A DNA stretch of 64,000 nt from Pycnopodia helianthoides (taxonomy: Eukaryota; Echinodermata; Asteroidea; Forcipulatida; Asteriidae), in contig CM063262.1 of NCBI GenBank assembly GCA_032158295.1, positions 10,797,977-10,861,976 on the forward strand. Direction: 5' to 3'. The position numbers were made by a program, and so were the translations under genes. Positions 23,512 through 38,500 of this stretch are shown in pieces; the first letter of the stretch is position 1, and each line of letters starts with the position of its first letter. The notes under the pieces were generated by a model. It saw nothing but the letters and a program-made list of their open reading frames with translations. It was not told the DNA's origin and made no database searches.

Positions 23512-26500
23512 CTGTTGGGAAAAAACAACAATCCAAATGGGAAATATCAACCCACTGCAAATTATGAAGAACAGTGCAACCACTCAAAATGCATATCAAA
23601 TAGAAAGTAGTAGTCTAAATAAGGTAAAACTCAACTGCAACAAAAATTATCTCCGTTTTATGCTGTATAATACCGGTAGCTGGCCCCCAATTTCACATTG
23701 CAGCGTCATGTCTGCCTATACAAAGAAATATTGAACATAAAACTTTGATTTCGTGATTATATACATGTATCGTCGCTGTTTTAAACATCATTCCTCAACC
23801 GTCGGGTTAAACCGCCAGGGAACTGCCGGGAACCCACGGATTTCCACTGTTCACAATAGGTTTCGCCAGTTCATGAATATTTAAGCCTAAAAGAGGTCAA
23901 CCAAACCCAGAGTAGTAAATAAGAGGCTGGTTCTGGAACGCTTTTGGGGTATATTCAAATCGGGCACAGGGGTTCTAGACCACTTACCCTTAGAAGCCGT
24001 TTTATACCCCTGGATGGCTCCCAGGCCCCATTAATAGGGCCCGCCCCACCCCTTTTGCGGGCCCCCAGAGGAGCCTTTGGTAATGACCAACTACTCGAGG
24101 GCGCCTATGACGGTGGGGTTTAGACGCATGGGACCCTGGCCCACTTTTTATAGGATCTACGTATATAATTAACTGGGTGGGGGTAGCCTTGTTTGCAAGG
24201 CTGTGTAATAGTTTGCTTACTATAAAGCTAAAAATGTGCATAACCACAGCCGCACGAATGCGATGCCCGAATGCAATGCAACTCCTGTTCCGGTCCCCGA
24301 CTGTCTTAAAACACAACACCACGCTCTCACCCAAGGAAGCACACAAACGCTCGTTTCCACAGTCCCACACACACCGCTATTCCACACACCGCTATCGCCC
24401 ACAATCCTAGCCCGTGAGCCGCGAGCCGTCAGGCTCACAGCCTTGACGATCTTGTACATTTCCGGGTCTTGCGGTTATGGTAATGAGTGACGGCTCACGG
24501 GCTAGGATTGTGGGCGATAGCGGTGTGTGGAATAGCGTGGGGGCTGCGTACATTACATCATGGAGGCGCTGTGTGTGTGCATGGTGAGAGTGCGGTGTGC
24601 TATTTTGTTTAAGAGATAGTCGGGGGACTGGGGTATGGGGCGCCGTTTGTCAATTAATTGTTTAGCGTTTTTTTGACCTGTTTTTACCATGGTTTCTAAC
24701 AATTAGATGTAAACCATAGAAATTGCTGTCAATTTTTTTAATGGTTCACATACCATGAATATAACAATCAAAGCTTATAAATCATGGTTTATAAACCATG
24801 AAAATTTAATCATCATAAAACATGGTTTATAAACCATGTTTATAAACCATGAAACTGAAGCGTCTCATAAAACGTGGTTTATAAACCATGAAAAATAAAG
24901 CACCTTCAAAACATGGTTTATAAACCATGAAAATGTAAGCACCTTAAAATCATGGTTTATAAACCATGACAATTCTAGCATCATGGTTTAAAAATCATGG
25001 TTTATAAACCATGAAAAATGAAGCGTCATAAAACGTGGTTTATAAACCATGAAAATTTAAGCACCTTAAAAACATGGTTTAAACCATAAAACTTCTAGCA
25101 TCATGGTTTAAAAATCATGGTTTATAAACCATGAAAAATGAAGCGTCATAAAACATGGTTTATAAACCATGAAAATTTGAGCACCAGAAAAACATGGTTT
25201 AATAAACCATGAAAAACCGTGTGTTCACAAATCATGGTTTAATAAACCATAAAAACTGAACACAGGTTTCATTCAACCTCCTTCCCATTCTGGTCGATCG
25301 ACACTGCACTACAGGTAAGTGCGATAGCGTAATAACCGTCACGTCGGCCAATTCTACGGACGGAGAAAGTTGACTATTTTCACGAAAAAAAACATTTTTT
25401 CCCGTGAAAAATATGTATGCACGATGGTTCCAGTCAGTTTTAAAAGTGTTTCCAGATACACTCTGATTACAACCATTGTTTTTGATGGTATTTTAGTCTT
25501 GAACCAGGCTAAAGTGAGCACCGAATTTGGGCCCAGCTCCGAATTTCTCCTCAGCGCCGAATTTCAAAATTTCCGCTAAAGACCGTCACTACATGTCACC
25601 ACTATCAGGAATGCAACAACAACACAAAGATGGCGAGTGCTTCATGCGAAATTGTATTATTTTTGACAATTAATAATTTTGTTGTGTCATCTTTAATTTA
25701 TGAAATTTTAATTATTTTTGTTCATAGAACTGTTTGTATGGTGTTCCATATGTGCCACTCCTTTGGAAATTCCGTCGCCTTTTCATTTTTCCGTCGTGTT
25801 TTCAATTTTTCCGTCGCGTTTTCAATTTTTCCGTCGCGTTCTCAATTTTTTCGGCGCGTTTTCAATTTTTTCGTCGCGTTTTTCAATTTTTCCGTCGCGT
25901 TTTCAATTTTTTCCGTCGCGTTTTCAATTTTTCCATTTTTCCGTCGCCGCCTTTTCATTTTTTCCACCGTGGGTCGACGTGACTACCACGTTACTATGAT
26001 AGTCACGTGGACCTACGATGGAAAAATTGAAAACGCGACGGAAAAAGTGAAAACGCGACGGACAAAATGAAAAGGCGACGGAATTTCCAAAGGAGTAGCA
26101 CATATGGAGCACTATACAAACAGTTCTATGAACAAAAATAATTAAAATTTCATAAATTAAAGATGATACAACTTTCCTCAAAGTAGGGCATGTCAATTGT
26201 ATTTTGTGCTTCATTATAACTGGCTAATTTAACACTTTTAGATTTTAATTAATTCGGCTGAGCTAATTAGTGAGCTGAGAATTTTTTTCCGCTCAGGAGA
26301 TATATAGCCAGGGATGTAACAAAATGATTAATTATCAAAAATAATACAATTTCGCATGAAGCACTCGCCATCTTTGTGTTGTTATTGCATTCCTGATAGT
26401 GGTGACATGTAGTGACGGTCTTTAGCGGAAATTTTGAAATTGGGCGCTAAGGAGAAATTCGGTGCTGGGCCCAAATTCGGTGCTCACTTCAGCCTGGTTC

Positions 26501-29500
26501 AAGACTAAAATACCATCAAAAACGATGGTTGTAATCAGAGTGTATCTGGAAACACTTTTAAAACTGACTGGAACCATCGTGCATACATATTTTTCACGGG
26601 AAAAAATTTTTTTTTCGTAAAAATAGTCAACTTTCTCCGTCCGTAGAATTGGCCGACGAGACGGTTATTACGCTATCGCACTAACCTGTAGTGCAGTGGC
26701 GATCGACCAGAATGGGAAGGAGGTTGAATGAAACCTGTGTTCAGTTTTTATGGTTTATTAAACCATGATTTGTGAACACACGGTTTTTCATGGTTTATTA
26801 AACCATGTTTTTCTGGTGCTCAAATTTTCATGGTTTATAAACCATGTTTTATGACGCTTCATTTTTCATGGTTTATAAACCATGATTTTGAAGGTGCTTT
26901 ATTTTTCATGGTTTATAAACCACGTTTTATGAGACGCTTCAGTTTTCATGGTTTATAAACATGGTTTATTAACCATGTTTTATGATGATTAAATTTTCAT
27001 GGTTTACAAACCATGATTTATAAGCTTCGATTGGTATATTCATGGTATGTAAACCATAAAAAAAAATTGACAGCAATTTCTACGGTTTACATCTAATTGT
27101 TAGAAACCATGGTAAAAACAGGTCAAAAAAACGCTAAACAATTAATTGACAAACGGCGCCCCATACTGGGGTTGTATCGCATTCGGGCGGCTGAGGTTTT
27201 AGTATCATTGCTCTATGGTTTTAGCTAGAGTACTTGTCTACACAGCCTTGATATCAAGGCTTGGTGGGGGGCTGTTAAGATCACCGCTCCGGCCGAACCT
27301 AAATTGGACAAAGCAACCACACTTTATTTTTATTTCGTTTTTGAGGCAGCTGCCGCAAGCTCTTACATTATTGAAACCCGGGCCTCGGCCATAAAGCTTG
27401 TAATTTTTCAGACTTTTTCTGAATATCAGCTTTGATTTGGCTATATTTTCTTGTTGGCTGTGAACAGAATAGGTCACCTCGTGATACCAGCGACGATGAT
27501 GTTGTTTGGTGTCTGAACGAAAACACGATAAAATAGATCATTATGTGTTTGATCTTACCCTTTCCTGTTGCCTATGCTTATACAAGTCGTCACTGAGTGT
27601 CTTGAATGAAGGTCGCCTTTTCGGGTTTTTGTTCCAGCATATTGACATCATCTCATACCTTATCAGTAAACATGGAGAAATAATTTTAGTGCGTGGTTTA
27701 CATTATTTCTGTTCAAAATAACCTTAATTCTTACGAAATCGTAAATTCAGAAATACTTAATTAAAAACTATAATATTGAATCCTATGTACAAGATAACTT
27801 ATTGCAATTTTGGTCCAGCCACTACTCCAGTCTGACCTAAGTTTTCTCTAAATTAAGGTCCTTTTTATATAATTCTGAATAAATAGTCTCTAGAGCAGTT
27901 TGATGGGCATTTAAAAAACATGGTACCGGATTCTATGTTTATTAAACGTAGACGCATTCATATTGCGAAGATGAACCACTGGATTGGCTTTGTGTGATTG
28001 TTCAAAATAAAAGTAAAATGAAATAAACGTCACGTAGTTTCGCTAACACTTTTCCTGTGATCCTATAATATAAACTTTGAAAGGACTATTTTAATTTGTA
28101 TTTATACAAAAGGCTTTAAAGTGTAGCTTACAATTCATCTTGACAGTGGTTTGGTTTTGGCATACGGTATCCATTCTGAAGCTCATCAATCATCAACTTG
28201 GCACTCATGGCAGGATATGGTCTGGCACCTAAACGTGGAGGAGACGGTTTACTTTAAATTTGTCGAGGTCCAGTCACTGATCACATTTAGGGGATTAGAG
28301 TGGCCAAAACTCTAACAGGCATGTTCCCATTCTGTATCAACCAACAAAGTTCCAAAGCTCTGTGTCATGACATGACATGTTTACTGTTTTCCCTCGTCGC
28401 GTGAAGTTCATTGTTACTGTGCGCCTTGAGTTCAAGACTAAGCACTTCTACACACGAGCTTTGTAAAGTTTCAACGTTAAAGTTTTACTCTCCAGATTCC
28501 CTTTTTGACCAAGCTTATTGCCGTTTTAAGGAAATCACACACAGTTGTTGAATTTTATACAAATAGTTTATAATAAAGCAGTTGAACAGTTTAAAGCAGC
28601 TTTCTTCGTCAATTTATTGCAACATCGTGCACACTCTGTGTAGTTGATCGTATAACGTATTCATAAATACCAGAGATGTCCAACTTTATCCTGGTCTTTT
28701 TCAGGCCTCAGCTCAGACATAAAAGGGATCACTTCTGTTTGCTATGTGGTGTCATGCATAAATGCTATAGCTCGTAAGTTCAGGTAAATTTAAAATAAAT
28801 TATTAGTTGGGTGATGAAAAGTGATCCTTTACAAAAACCCTTACAATGGATCAAGTTTCCATTCCCATGGCAAGTCTGTGGTACTGATAATTTGGGCTTT
28901 CATCAAGTTCTCTGACGTGATCCCCAAACAATTACTGAAGAACACCCTTAACTAAAATAAAAGCTTATATGACGATGGGAAATAAAGTAGGCCGCTACAT
29001 ATTGTCCTCTCACTAGTTTTTAAAGAGCGGCTCAAGGATGCTGTGGAAATATTTAGCTTTTACATTTTTCCAATAGATGGAGTCCTCAAGAAATTTAAAC
29101 AATTATTAAGAGTCCCTTACCTCACGCTAAAACAGGGTAAAAACGTATTCTCCTCGAAACACTCCCAGCCCAAAACCTGAAAACGTGAGGTCAAACAAAC
29201 CCGCGACGAAGGACTCATGACGTCACCGGCGGCTATAGTTAGTTTGGACCTGCCTATATGAATGTAATGAGCTAACGCAAATACACCGCCGAACTTCACC
29301 ATTTGCAATCAATACGGCCGTAAATGTTTCTCTTTAAAGGACGATCCAACAGGCATTGATCAGCAAGCCAATTTACAACGGATTTACGATTTGGGGATTT
29401 TCGTTCTTTGAGAGGCGAGGCGATTCCGCAGCTCGGCTTGATTTTAAGTGCATCGCTCTACACGTCAAGCATTCAACCCTAACATAATACACACACGGCA

Positions 29501-32500
29501 AGAATTCACTCGACAAGTGCCCCGAAACAACGCAGACCGCAGACGGGGAGGCCCCTACCCAACGCTTTCTTTCCTGACGTTTCTGCGCATGCTCGGGAAT
29601 ACGTTCATTACCATGACATTGCAATAATCATCGCTGGTGCACACGTTCAAACCGTATAAAGCACTGGTCCGCACGCTCATGGTCTGCGGAGCTTAGTAAA
29701 TTTTAGTTTGTTTATAGCGAAAAACTACCCAACGTGTAGGCTTCATTGTACAATGACACAATTTAGAATACTCTGGATGGACAGAAAGGGTATTTTACTG
29801 TATGATGTAAGTTTGGTTTCTTCTTGATTTTGTTTTGTTTTCCAAGCAGAGACATTTATGTGTGTGTTTATAACGCTAACCGTGAGTTTTTAGCCGCCGA
29901 CGACGTCAAGGGGTCAATGCATATCATTACCATAGATAAATAGTTTTTGACTTTCGGCTGGAAAAGCCATGCGGAGAGGTGCATTTTTGACTTGAATTCT
30001 TTATTACTAAATGCAATTTTTAAGTGTAAGATGGTTATTAACCGGTATCTATGATGTCTATTTGACCATAAAAAGGTAATAATTAAAAATATGGAGAGCA
30101 TCCTACAGCCGTTCTTTAAAGCACTTTTGGTATAATTAAAGAATCTTTAGTTGTTTTCGAATTGCAAAATCCACAGACAATGTCTTGACATCTCAATCAA
30201 AACCAACCAGTTTCGTTCCTCTTATTTGTTTGTTAAAGTTCTTTTTTACTCACCGAGCGTAACAATTTCCCACAGAAGAACGCCGAATGACCACACGTCA
30301 CCTTTTGGTGTGTACACGTCATCAAGTATTGACTCAATTGCCATCCAGCGAAGAGGCAACCGACCCTGACAAAAAGCATTTGTTTCATTTTGTTACCAAT
30401 ACTAAATGTGGCTGGCTAGATGAATCAAGGGGCAAATCATTGAAACTGCAAATTTTCCTGTAGTCTTTTTAAAGTTTCAATGAGGTATTTAATTGTTTTA
30501 CCTGGGATCCTCTTTCGTATACCCTGATATTCATGACGTCTCGTGCAAGTCCAAAATCAGAAATCTTACAAGTCAAGTCTTCAGCTACAAGTACGTTCCG
30601 AGTAGCCAGGTCTCGATGGATACACTGCAAGTGAACAATATTACAGCAACTGATAATTTCTTTAAAACGACAAAGGCTAGCTGTTTCTAGGCCCCCTACC
30701 CCAAACGATTGTTTGAAATGTTTCTACAGGCCAAAAAGTAGAAAGTTTAACCAATTCTAAATTCCAACCCCTAAAACGTTTCAAAATCTTGTCCTGATGT
30801 TACCTTTTGCGATGATATAAAGTGCATCCCGTCTGCTACGTCATTAGCAAACTTCATGAGGTTCCCGGATGTAAGTGATTCACTGACGCCATGTAGGTTT
30901 CCATAGACACGCCCCCCTTTACTGCGACTGTCTTTCAGTAGGTCTTTTAGGTTACCTCTGGGTAGATACTCAACAATGATGTAAGGGGGATCTATGGAGT
31001 GAATTATAACAGACATCTCCATAATTATAACCAGCGTTGAGTTCCATTTACTTATACATAGAGGCATGATTAAACTTGTAAGAGCAAATTTGTACCTTGT
31101 TTAACACAGAAACCCATCAGTTTAACAACATTGTAGTGTTCTGGTAACTTCTTCATCAAATGTAGCTCTCGAGTCATGTCATCTTTATCACTGGTACTAG
31201 CCCCCTCTGTGGAAAGGATATCAACGTAATAATTCAATCAACTACCATAATTTTATTAAAGGATCTACAGCTAGGTCAACTGTCTGGTATCGAATGTTAC
31301 CTTTGAGAGTTTTGACGGCAACTAACGTGACCTCCGACCGTTCTATGATTCCATTTGCTTCAGCCAGAAACACCTGACCGAAGGCACCGTGTCCAAGCCC
31401 CTTCACAATGTTCAGCATGTCTCGTGGGAAAGCCTTGTCTTTGGCTGGCACATTAGAATAGACACCCGCACTCTGGTCGGCTAAAGGTACGATATTTATT
31501 TCTGCTTAAAAGAAAAAGAAAATACTGAGTATGTGGTTTTTTTTCTTTGTTTGTCTCGTGAGATAGTTGACCCTGTAATTTTGTATAAAGTCGTTATTTA
31601 TTATCATAAAGCTTTTACAAACCATACAAAGGCTACAATCCCGGCCAAATCTCGTTGGAACCCCGGCCCCGTTCAATTGAGCGGGGAAGCGGGGGAACTG
31701 GGGAGGGTATGTTTATTGACACGTGGCCCATGAGTGGCCCAAGCATTTTGGCCGGGATAACAACTGGCGAACTAGACCTTGTGGCTTGGCGGATAAATAA
31801 GTGGCGGATCTCCCTGTCAGTTTGGTTCACTTCATGCAGATTACCACCGCATGTGGTGGTGGGAATCTCTCGACATGTTATTTGTTAACGTCTAAAAAAG
31901 GGGACCTAGTGTTAGAATTTACCTGTTACTTCTTGGTAGATAAACTGTGCACCCTCGTCTCGTTTTACTCCATCCTGATGTTGCAATTTTCTAACAGAAA
32001 AAGAGAATAACTTCAGTTCCCGTCTGACCCTTCATCTTTAGTGGGTTAACTGTAATGCTAATGATCAGTTAAACTGGTATGTTCGAATCTCGAATCGGTG
32101 TTGTAGGTCGTCCAGTGGCTGATTTCACGAAATTTTACGCAACTATAATACGTAAGTCCACTTGCGCAACATTTACTGCATACTCAAGTTGTGCACCAGA
32201 AATCTTGCACAAGTGGACTCGTGCAGTTGCGTAAAGTTTCGTGAAATCGGCTGCAGGTCTTTGTCCCGAGGATGCTGGTCTCGAACACAACACTGTGTTT
32301 TTCAAGTTGGAATGATATACATCAAAATAGCAAGGTACTGGTAGTGATGTTAAGGAATAGGGTTTACTTACGGCTGTAAAGGAGACAATCTCGTTTCTGT
32401 AGAAGAAAAAGAAAAAATTGACTAATTGCTTTGGATAATGCATTCCGAACTGAACAATTTAATTATTCCGCACTTTGCTCCATTATAGTGCTGGTAATAA

Positions 32501-35500
32501 CTCAATTACCTTTTGGGGGACTTCTCCTTTTTCTACCGAGCCAAACTCCCAGCAAGAAAAATATGACAATGAGGAACACAGTCCCGACAGTAACACCAAC
32601 GATAATGCCCGTTGATTGCATTGCAGGTGGATCCTTTTTCACTAGAATGGAATCAAACAAATCTAAATCTTAAACATTGTTGAAGTTCGTTAAAGCCAGC
32701 CAGCTTTATGCACCAATCACGGGTGTCACCACACAAAAATAATGCAATCTTTCTTCAATTTCAGTAAAATCATCCTATGCATGTAACGATATTTGCGGTA
32801 CAGCTTAACATATTGTTATCTGAACCTTGATCTTGACCGGCTTTTCTTTTTAACTGTGACATACTTTGGAACCATGCCCCCCCCCCCTAACAAAAATTTT
32901 AAAAATCACAAGTTCATCACCGATTTTTAAGATATTTTCTCCAATCGTGAAATTTTTGTTTGCTATATTTTTCACGTAAGACCTACAGACTTTTTCAATT
33001 TGGCAAACTTAATTTTTTGTTGGGATTACAACGTTTTCCCGATCTGAGGTAACCATTTGAGGCGCCAAATTTGAGGGCTGTATGTTCAATTTCCACAACG
33101 CAATTTAGGTTTACACTTGTCCACTCAGATGAAAAAACAAGCTTCCTGTCGTTTGTTTTTTCTTGCTCTTCTTTTTCTTCTTATTCTCCTTTTTTTCTTC
33201 TTCTTTTTTATTACGATTTCTATTGTCTAGGAAAAAATTAGTGGTGATCGGCCTTACCACTAACTAGCAAAAAGCCATTGTAAAGCCTTGTAAACCATTA
33301 CTTGGTGCTATGTAAAGGAACAGGTCTAATACTTCAAAACGTAGCTCCACATTATACCTTGCAGGAAAAATACTGAGCGCTTTGAGACGCCCATCGGACG
33401 TGATAAAGCGCTATTTATAAGAACTGTGTAGTATTATTATTATTATTTGTAAAGCAATTTGGAGGGGCACACACACACACACACCCTCCCATACTTCTGG
33501 TCATAGGATTAAATATAACCCCTTTTCAACAACCAACCCGTTAAAATTTAATCGAATACTGAACGGTTCTGACTTGGCTCATAGCGATTGTAGCAATCGA
33601 AGAAAAAAATTATTTGTTTTGATTTTTTGTTTAATTAAGGACAGTATATTTCTTACGAAAATATTTCTCTGAGGGTGTGATGTTTATAATCAATGGGCTT
33701 TTTAACAAATTCTGTAAATAATTTGTCATTATCATTATCAATATGTTGTGTCAACCCTATCATTATTTTAAAAATAAATTGCTTTGAATTTTGAATTACA
33801 AATTTTTCGAAAGTTTTGAAGACATGCAAATTGTTACACTGACGCCAAGTATCCTGATACAAAGTTTTGCAAGGGTTTACGATCTGAATTTTACCTGTTT
33901 TTATAGCAGTTGGGTCACTGCAAATATGTCCCTTTGTAACATAACAAAGCTTTGCCGGAGATCCTCTATATCCATAGCATTCCGCCTTCTTCGTTTCTGA
34001 ACCCTTGGACACCATTTTGATAACGTCACAGTGACATCTGCCGTAATACAGTCCCCACATTCCTGCCAGTCATTGACACCTTCATATTTCACCTCAAGCT
34101 GAATGCATCCTCCATTCAATTTCAATCCCTCGATACTTACCATGCCCTCCTGTGCGTTATACTCTATGGTGAAGCCTAAAAATAACAGTAATGTCAAAGT
34201 TAATTAACACACACAAAAATAACCCCATAGATCAACTACTCTATATTATTCATTTAGAATGGTAATTTCAAGAAAACTATGCTTTTTGTAAAACACAGGG
34301 GGAAAGCGAATAACATAAGCGCGAGACTTTTGAATTTATTTTTATTTTTAGTTAAAGGTAGGGTTAAAAATTTGTTTTTGTCAACGTAATTCTTCTTTAG
34401 AGGTCAAAATGTCAATACAATAAAAGTCCAGGTGGAAGTTTCAGCTAAATACAGTGTCTACTTGTTGAAAAAACAGCAAAAAACCTTTCACGAATTTCAT
34501 CAAAGACGCCGAACCCATCCACCAACCGCATCTCTGGCCGCAGCATTCTCAAAAGGACACCACACGGGAATATGAAACTCTAAAGCTCACATTGAGGTGA
34601 TTTTTTGAGATTCAAATTTTTCGACATACATTTATTGATTTCTAATCACCGGGGGCACTTCAGACGAAATATTTTCACAAGATGCTTACTACCATTTTTA
34701 GAACAGGTAGGCTTTTGGATAAAAGTTACACAATTTTGTTTTAGGGTCATTACCAAAGTATGGCCCTATCTTAAAATTGTTCTGTTATTGAAACAAAAGT
34801 GAGCAAAAGTGCCTATACTGTAGCCCTTATTAGGGCTGATATTGAGAAGACAATACAGAAATGCTGTTAAAAGCTGGGTGGAAATTTTCCAAAATGATTA
34901 CCTGAGTCTGGACTTGGTTCTTTCGCTAAATTATTGGTATTAGAGAGTGGGGACAATAGTGGGAAGACAGGAGAAACAAAAGAGGTATTAAAATTGTTAC
35001 ATTGAATTCTTAAGAGAAATACACTTAAGCAACTGCCTGTGATCCTCAAATCGGAAAAGCGAAATGAAACAAATTTGTACATTTTGTAATGTGTTGTTCA
35101 TTTTATACGTTAAATTATACTTTTCCATTATTAATCATTTTATATCACACATTGTTCCGTCATTCCAAAATGTATTATATACCTCATTTTAGATCATTGT
35201 CTCTTGATTGGTGGAACACGCGTCCGACGTGCCATACTTTGTTTTGACACGTGTACTTTTCCGACACTCGCAAACGTCAATTTTGTTACCATTATCAAAC
35301 GCTGAATGATAATTTATTTACAAAAGTATGTTTCTTGACATTTGTGTTTCCCTTACAAACGCAACTTTTTCATCCACAACAAGTACAGGTAGTTCAAAAA
35401 ATCCTTCTAAAACTATTGGTTTTGTATGCCTCCTGTTGGAGATAAAGTTATCGGTCTTTTTTAAAGATGACAATCTTGTGTACATGAACTCTTTCATAAG

Positions 35501-38500
35501 GCTACGGAGTTTTCTCATCGCGGTCTTCTATAATCCAATTGGTTTTACGAACAGCAAGTTTCTTTCTTTGGAAATAAAAAGTGCTAGAGAATTATCTCCC
35601 TTACTTCTCGATGTTATCTTTGTGATCTTTTCTTTGAATGTTGATCGTGGACTGCTGATCATTAATTACAATAGACAAAAGGGGACACTTACGTAATGTG
35701 TATTCCAATATGCGTCCAGGATTTGTATTTTTGCCGACGTCATTCTCAGCATACACCCTGATCTCGTACTCCGTGTATGACTCAAGACCATCCACGTTGT
35801 ATGAGGTCACCCCTCCATCGATCTTATCGCTGACTGTCTCTGAAGAGTCTGCAGTCTTCTTGTAACCGACATGGAACCACTGGGGCTCACCGCCATCATA
35901 ACCAGCTGTCCATCTTACAGCTATTGAGCTTGGAGTCCGCTCAACCAATACTACACCAGTTGGCCTTTTCGGTACTCCTATGCGTGATTTAGAAATCAGT
36001 CGACGTTTAATTAATATTAATAAATCTGACAATAATTTCAGACCGTCAAGTTACACATTTAAGGCTTAGAAACCCATAGTTTTACGTTGTGTAATTTTTT
36101 TATAATTATCCCGACCGTAGTAAAAAAAACATTAAAAAAATTAAAATAAAACACATATGAACATTCATAAATTTGTGCTACGGTCAGGCTATTTATAAAA
36201 ATTAAATCGGCAAAGATAAATCAGAAGTATAGGCTATATAGCAACAAAATCCAGCATCCCATCACGAATGCTTGTTAAAATAAAAAGGAAAAAACGAGCC
36301 TGCAATTTGGATTGAGGAACAAATGGGAACAAGGAGAAAGTGTATACTGTAAGCTACAGAACTTGAAGGATAATTGGTTCTCAATACATATCAAACTTGA
36401 GATTTGGAAAGAGATAAAGAATCAGCAAGTGTATTATGAATTACAGCTGGTCCAGCCTACCTCCATGTTAGAACTAAGTTAATAGTAGGGTCATTGTTTA
36501 GTAATGACCCCGATGAAAATTGCGTAATTTCTATCCAAAGCTTACTCGTTATAAAGATTGTAATGGTAGTAAGCTAAATTGTTTCGTCTGAAATGCACCC
36601 ATTGATTAGAAAACGAAAAAACATAATATATGAGAAATTATTCATGCATAAATCGTTTATCAGATTTCTGAGGATTTGTGTCCGTTCGCGAATGCTGCGG
36701 CCAGAGATGCGGTTGGTACCCGCTGTCACCACGCTAAACGTGGATAGATTCGACGTTCGAGTGAAAACACCGTGGCAGTTTTGTTGCTGTTAAGCAAGTA
36801 GACACTGTATTCAGCTGAAACTTTCACAGGTGACTTTTATTGTATCTTTCTTTATAATTGTGCCTTTAAATTTAGCATTAAATTGAAAGAAAAAAACGGT
36901 GACCCTATCATTACGGAGATGTACGTAGTCAATCGTTTTGTTCTCTATGAAAGAAACACAGGTCGTATACTTTGCAAATTTTAGGAAGAATATAATTTGA
37001 TAATTAACTAGGCATTTTGAATGCAACCTTACTTGTTCCATTGAGAATGATTTCATGCGAGTCTGGGAGTCCGATGCCATTGATGCTGTTGCATGTATAC
37101 ACCCCACCGTCAACCTGACCGTCCACTGCCCGGATGGTCAGTTTGCTGGTGGTCACATTTCCAATGGTCATATCAGTATCAGATGTTGTATATGATACTT
37201 CCACCATGTACTTGTTATCGTTTCCACCGTGGATGATCTCTGTATTGCTCAGATCGAGCCATGTGATGGCAGGTGCGGGGTTGCCTTTTGCAGTGCATGA
37301 CAGGTTTGCTGTTAAACCACTGCTGACACCAACCTCAGTTTGTTGTTTGTTGGTGATGCTAGTCTCATCTGATGGCAAAATGAAATCAATTTAAACGAGT
37401 TTATCTATCAGGATATATCTAATTATTGCCTTGTTTGGTTAACATTTTTATGGATTAAATGATAATAATTATGATATGAAATAAGCTATAATGCGTTTAA
37501 AACAATACAATAGGGTAAATGGTAATTACTTGATATGTACACTCACGGGCATTGTACAAATAGAGATCAATGCGTTTATGCATTTTATGCTCAGCCTGGT
37601 AAACTGTAGCTCGTTTGTGCCCTACGTTGAAAAAATGCGGACGTAATTTCGCAGCAAGATTTCCCATAGTTATAAATGAGTTAATATTTCGCATCAAATA
37701 AGACTTCTTCGCATGCGCGGTCGAGTACATTACACTCCGGTTCATTAAGACGCTCACAATTGCAAAGATTTTAATGAACATTACCCGTCGATGTTTTAAT
37801 TTTTTTAAATTAAAGCAACCACAGTTCTCGAAATTTATATTTTCATGTGAAATTGTAACTTTTATTAAAATTGATATAGTCCTAAAGGCAACTTTTGTGG
37901 AATTTCTGGTTCCAAAAATTGTGCATCTGATAGGTTTGTCTTTTTGACCATGTTAATCGACGATGTGGCCAACGGTAGCAAACTTCAAAACACGACACGA
38001 AAACGTTCTTTTCCCGCCATGCTTTCATTCTACAGATCTACTGGTTTGGGGTCCTGCGCAAGTCGCCATACCCCCTAAGTCACTGCTCCGCGCCGCTCAG
38101 CGGTCACAATACGATCTGCTAAATTTATGACTGTAAGGTATATGCGGTGACGATCATGCTTCCTCTCAAGTAAAAGAGTTTATTTATACATGTAGTCCTA
38201 CCTCATCGCCTTACCGGATCAGAAGCTACAATCGAACACCGATTTTTTTTCCGAGTTGTTGTTTTTTAAATTGTTGTAAGGTGTTGTGCAGCAGCACGAT
38301 CACTTTTTGTTATTGTTCGAGTTTTTTGTCTTAGGTGTTCGGCCAACAGCCGAAAACCCTATTGTTATTGTACTGTGTTTTTCCTCCACGTCTTCTTCCT
38401 TCTGTCATCAAACTTTCACAAGAAGTGTGTATATGACACCGCAATCTTTTCGGGATGATGACGTCATCGATGACGTCACAAAATTAAATCAATGTTTGAT

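Noticed and set aside
25630..26070. Phe/Ser-rich frames that start like a membrane protein
   Set aside because: They follow the TTTTCAATTTTTCCGTCGCG tandem inside the palindromic element and recur mirrored in the other arm.
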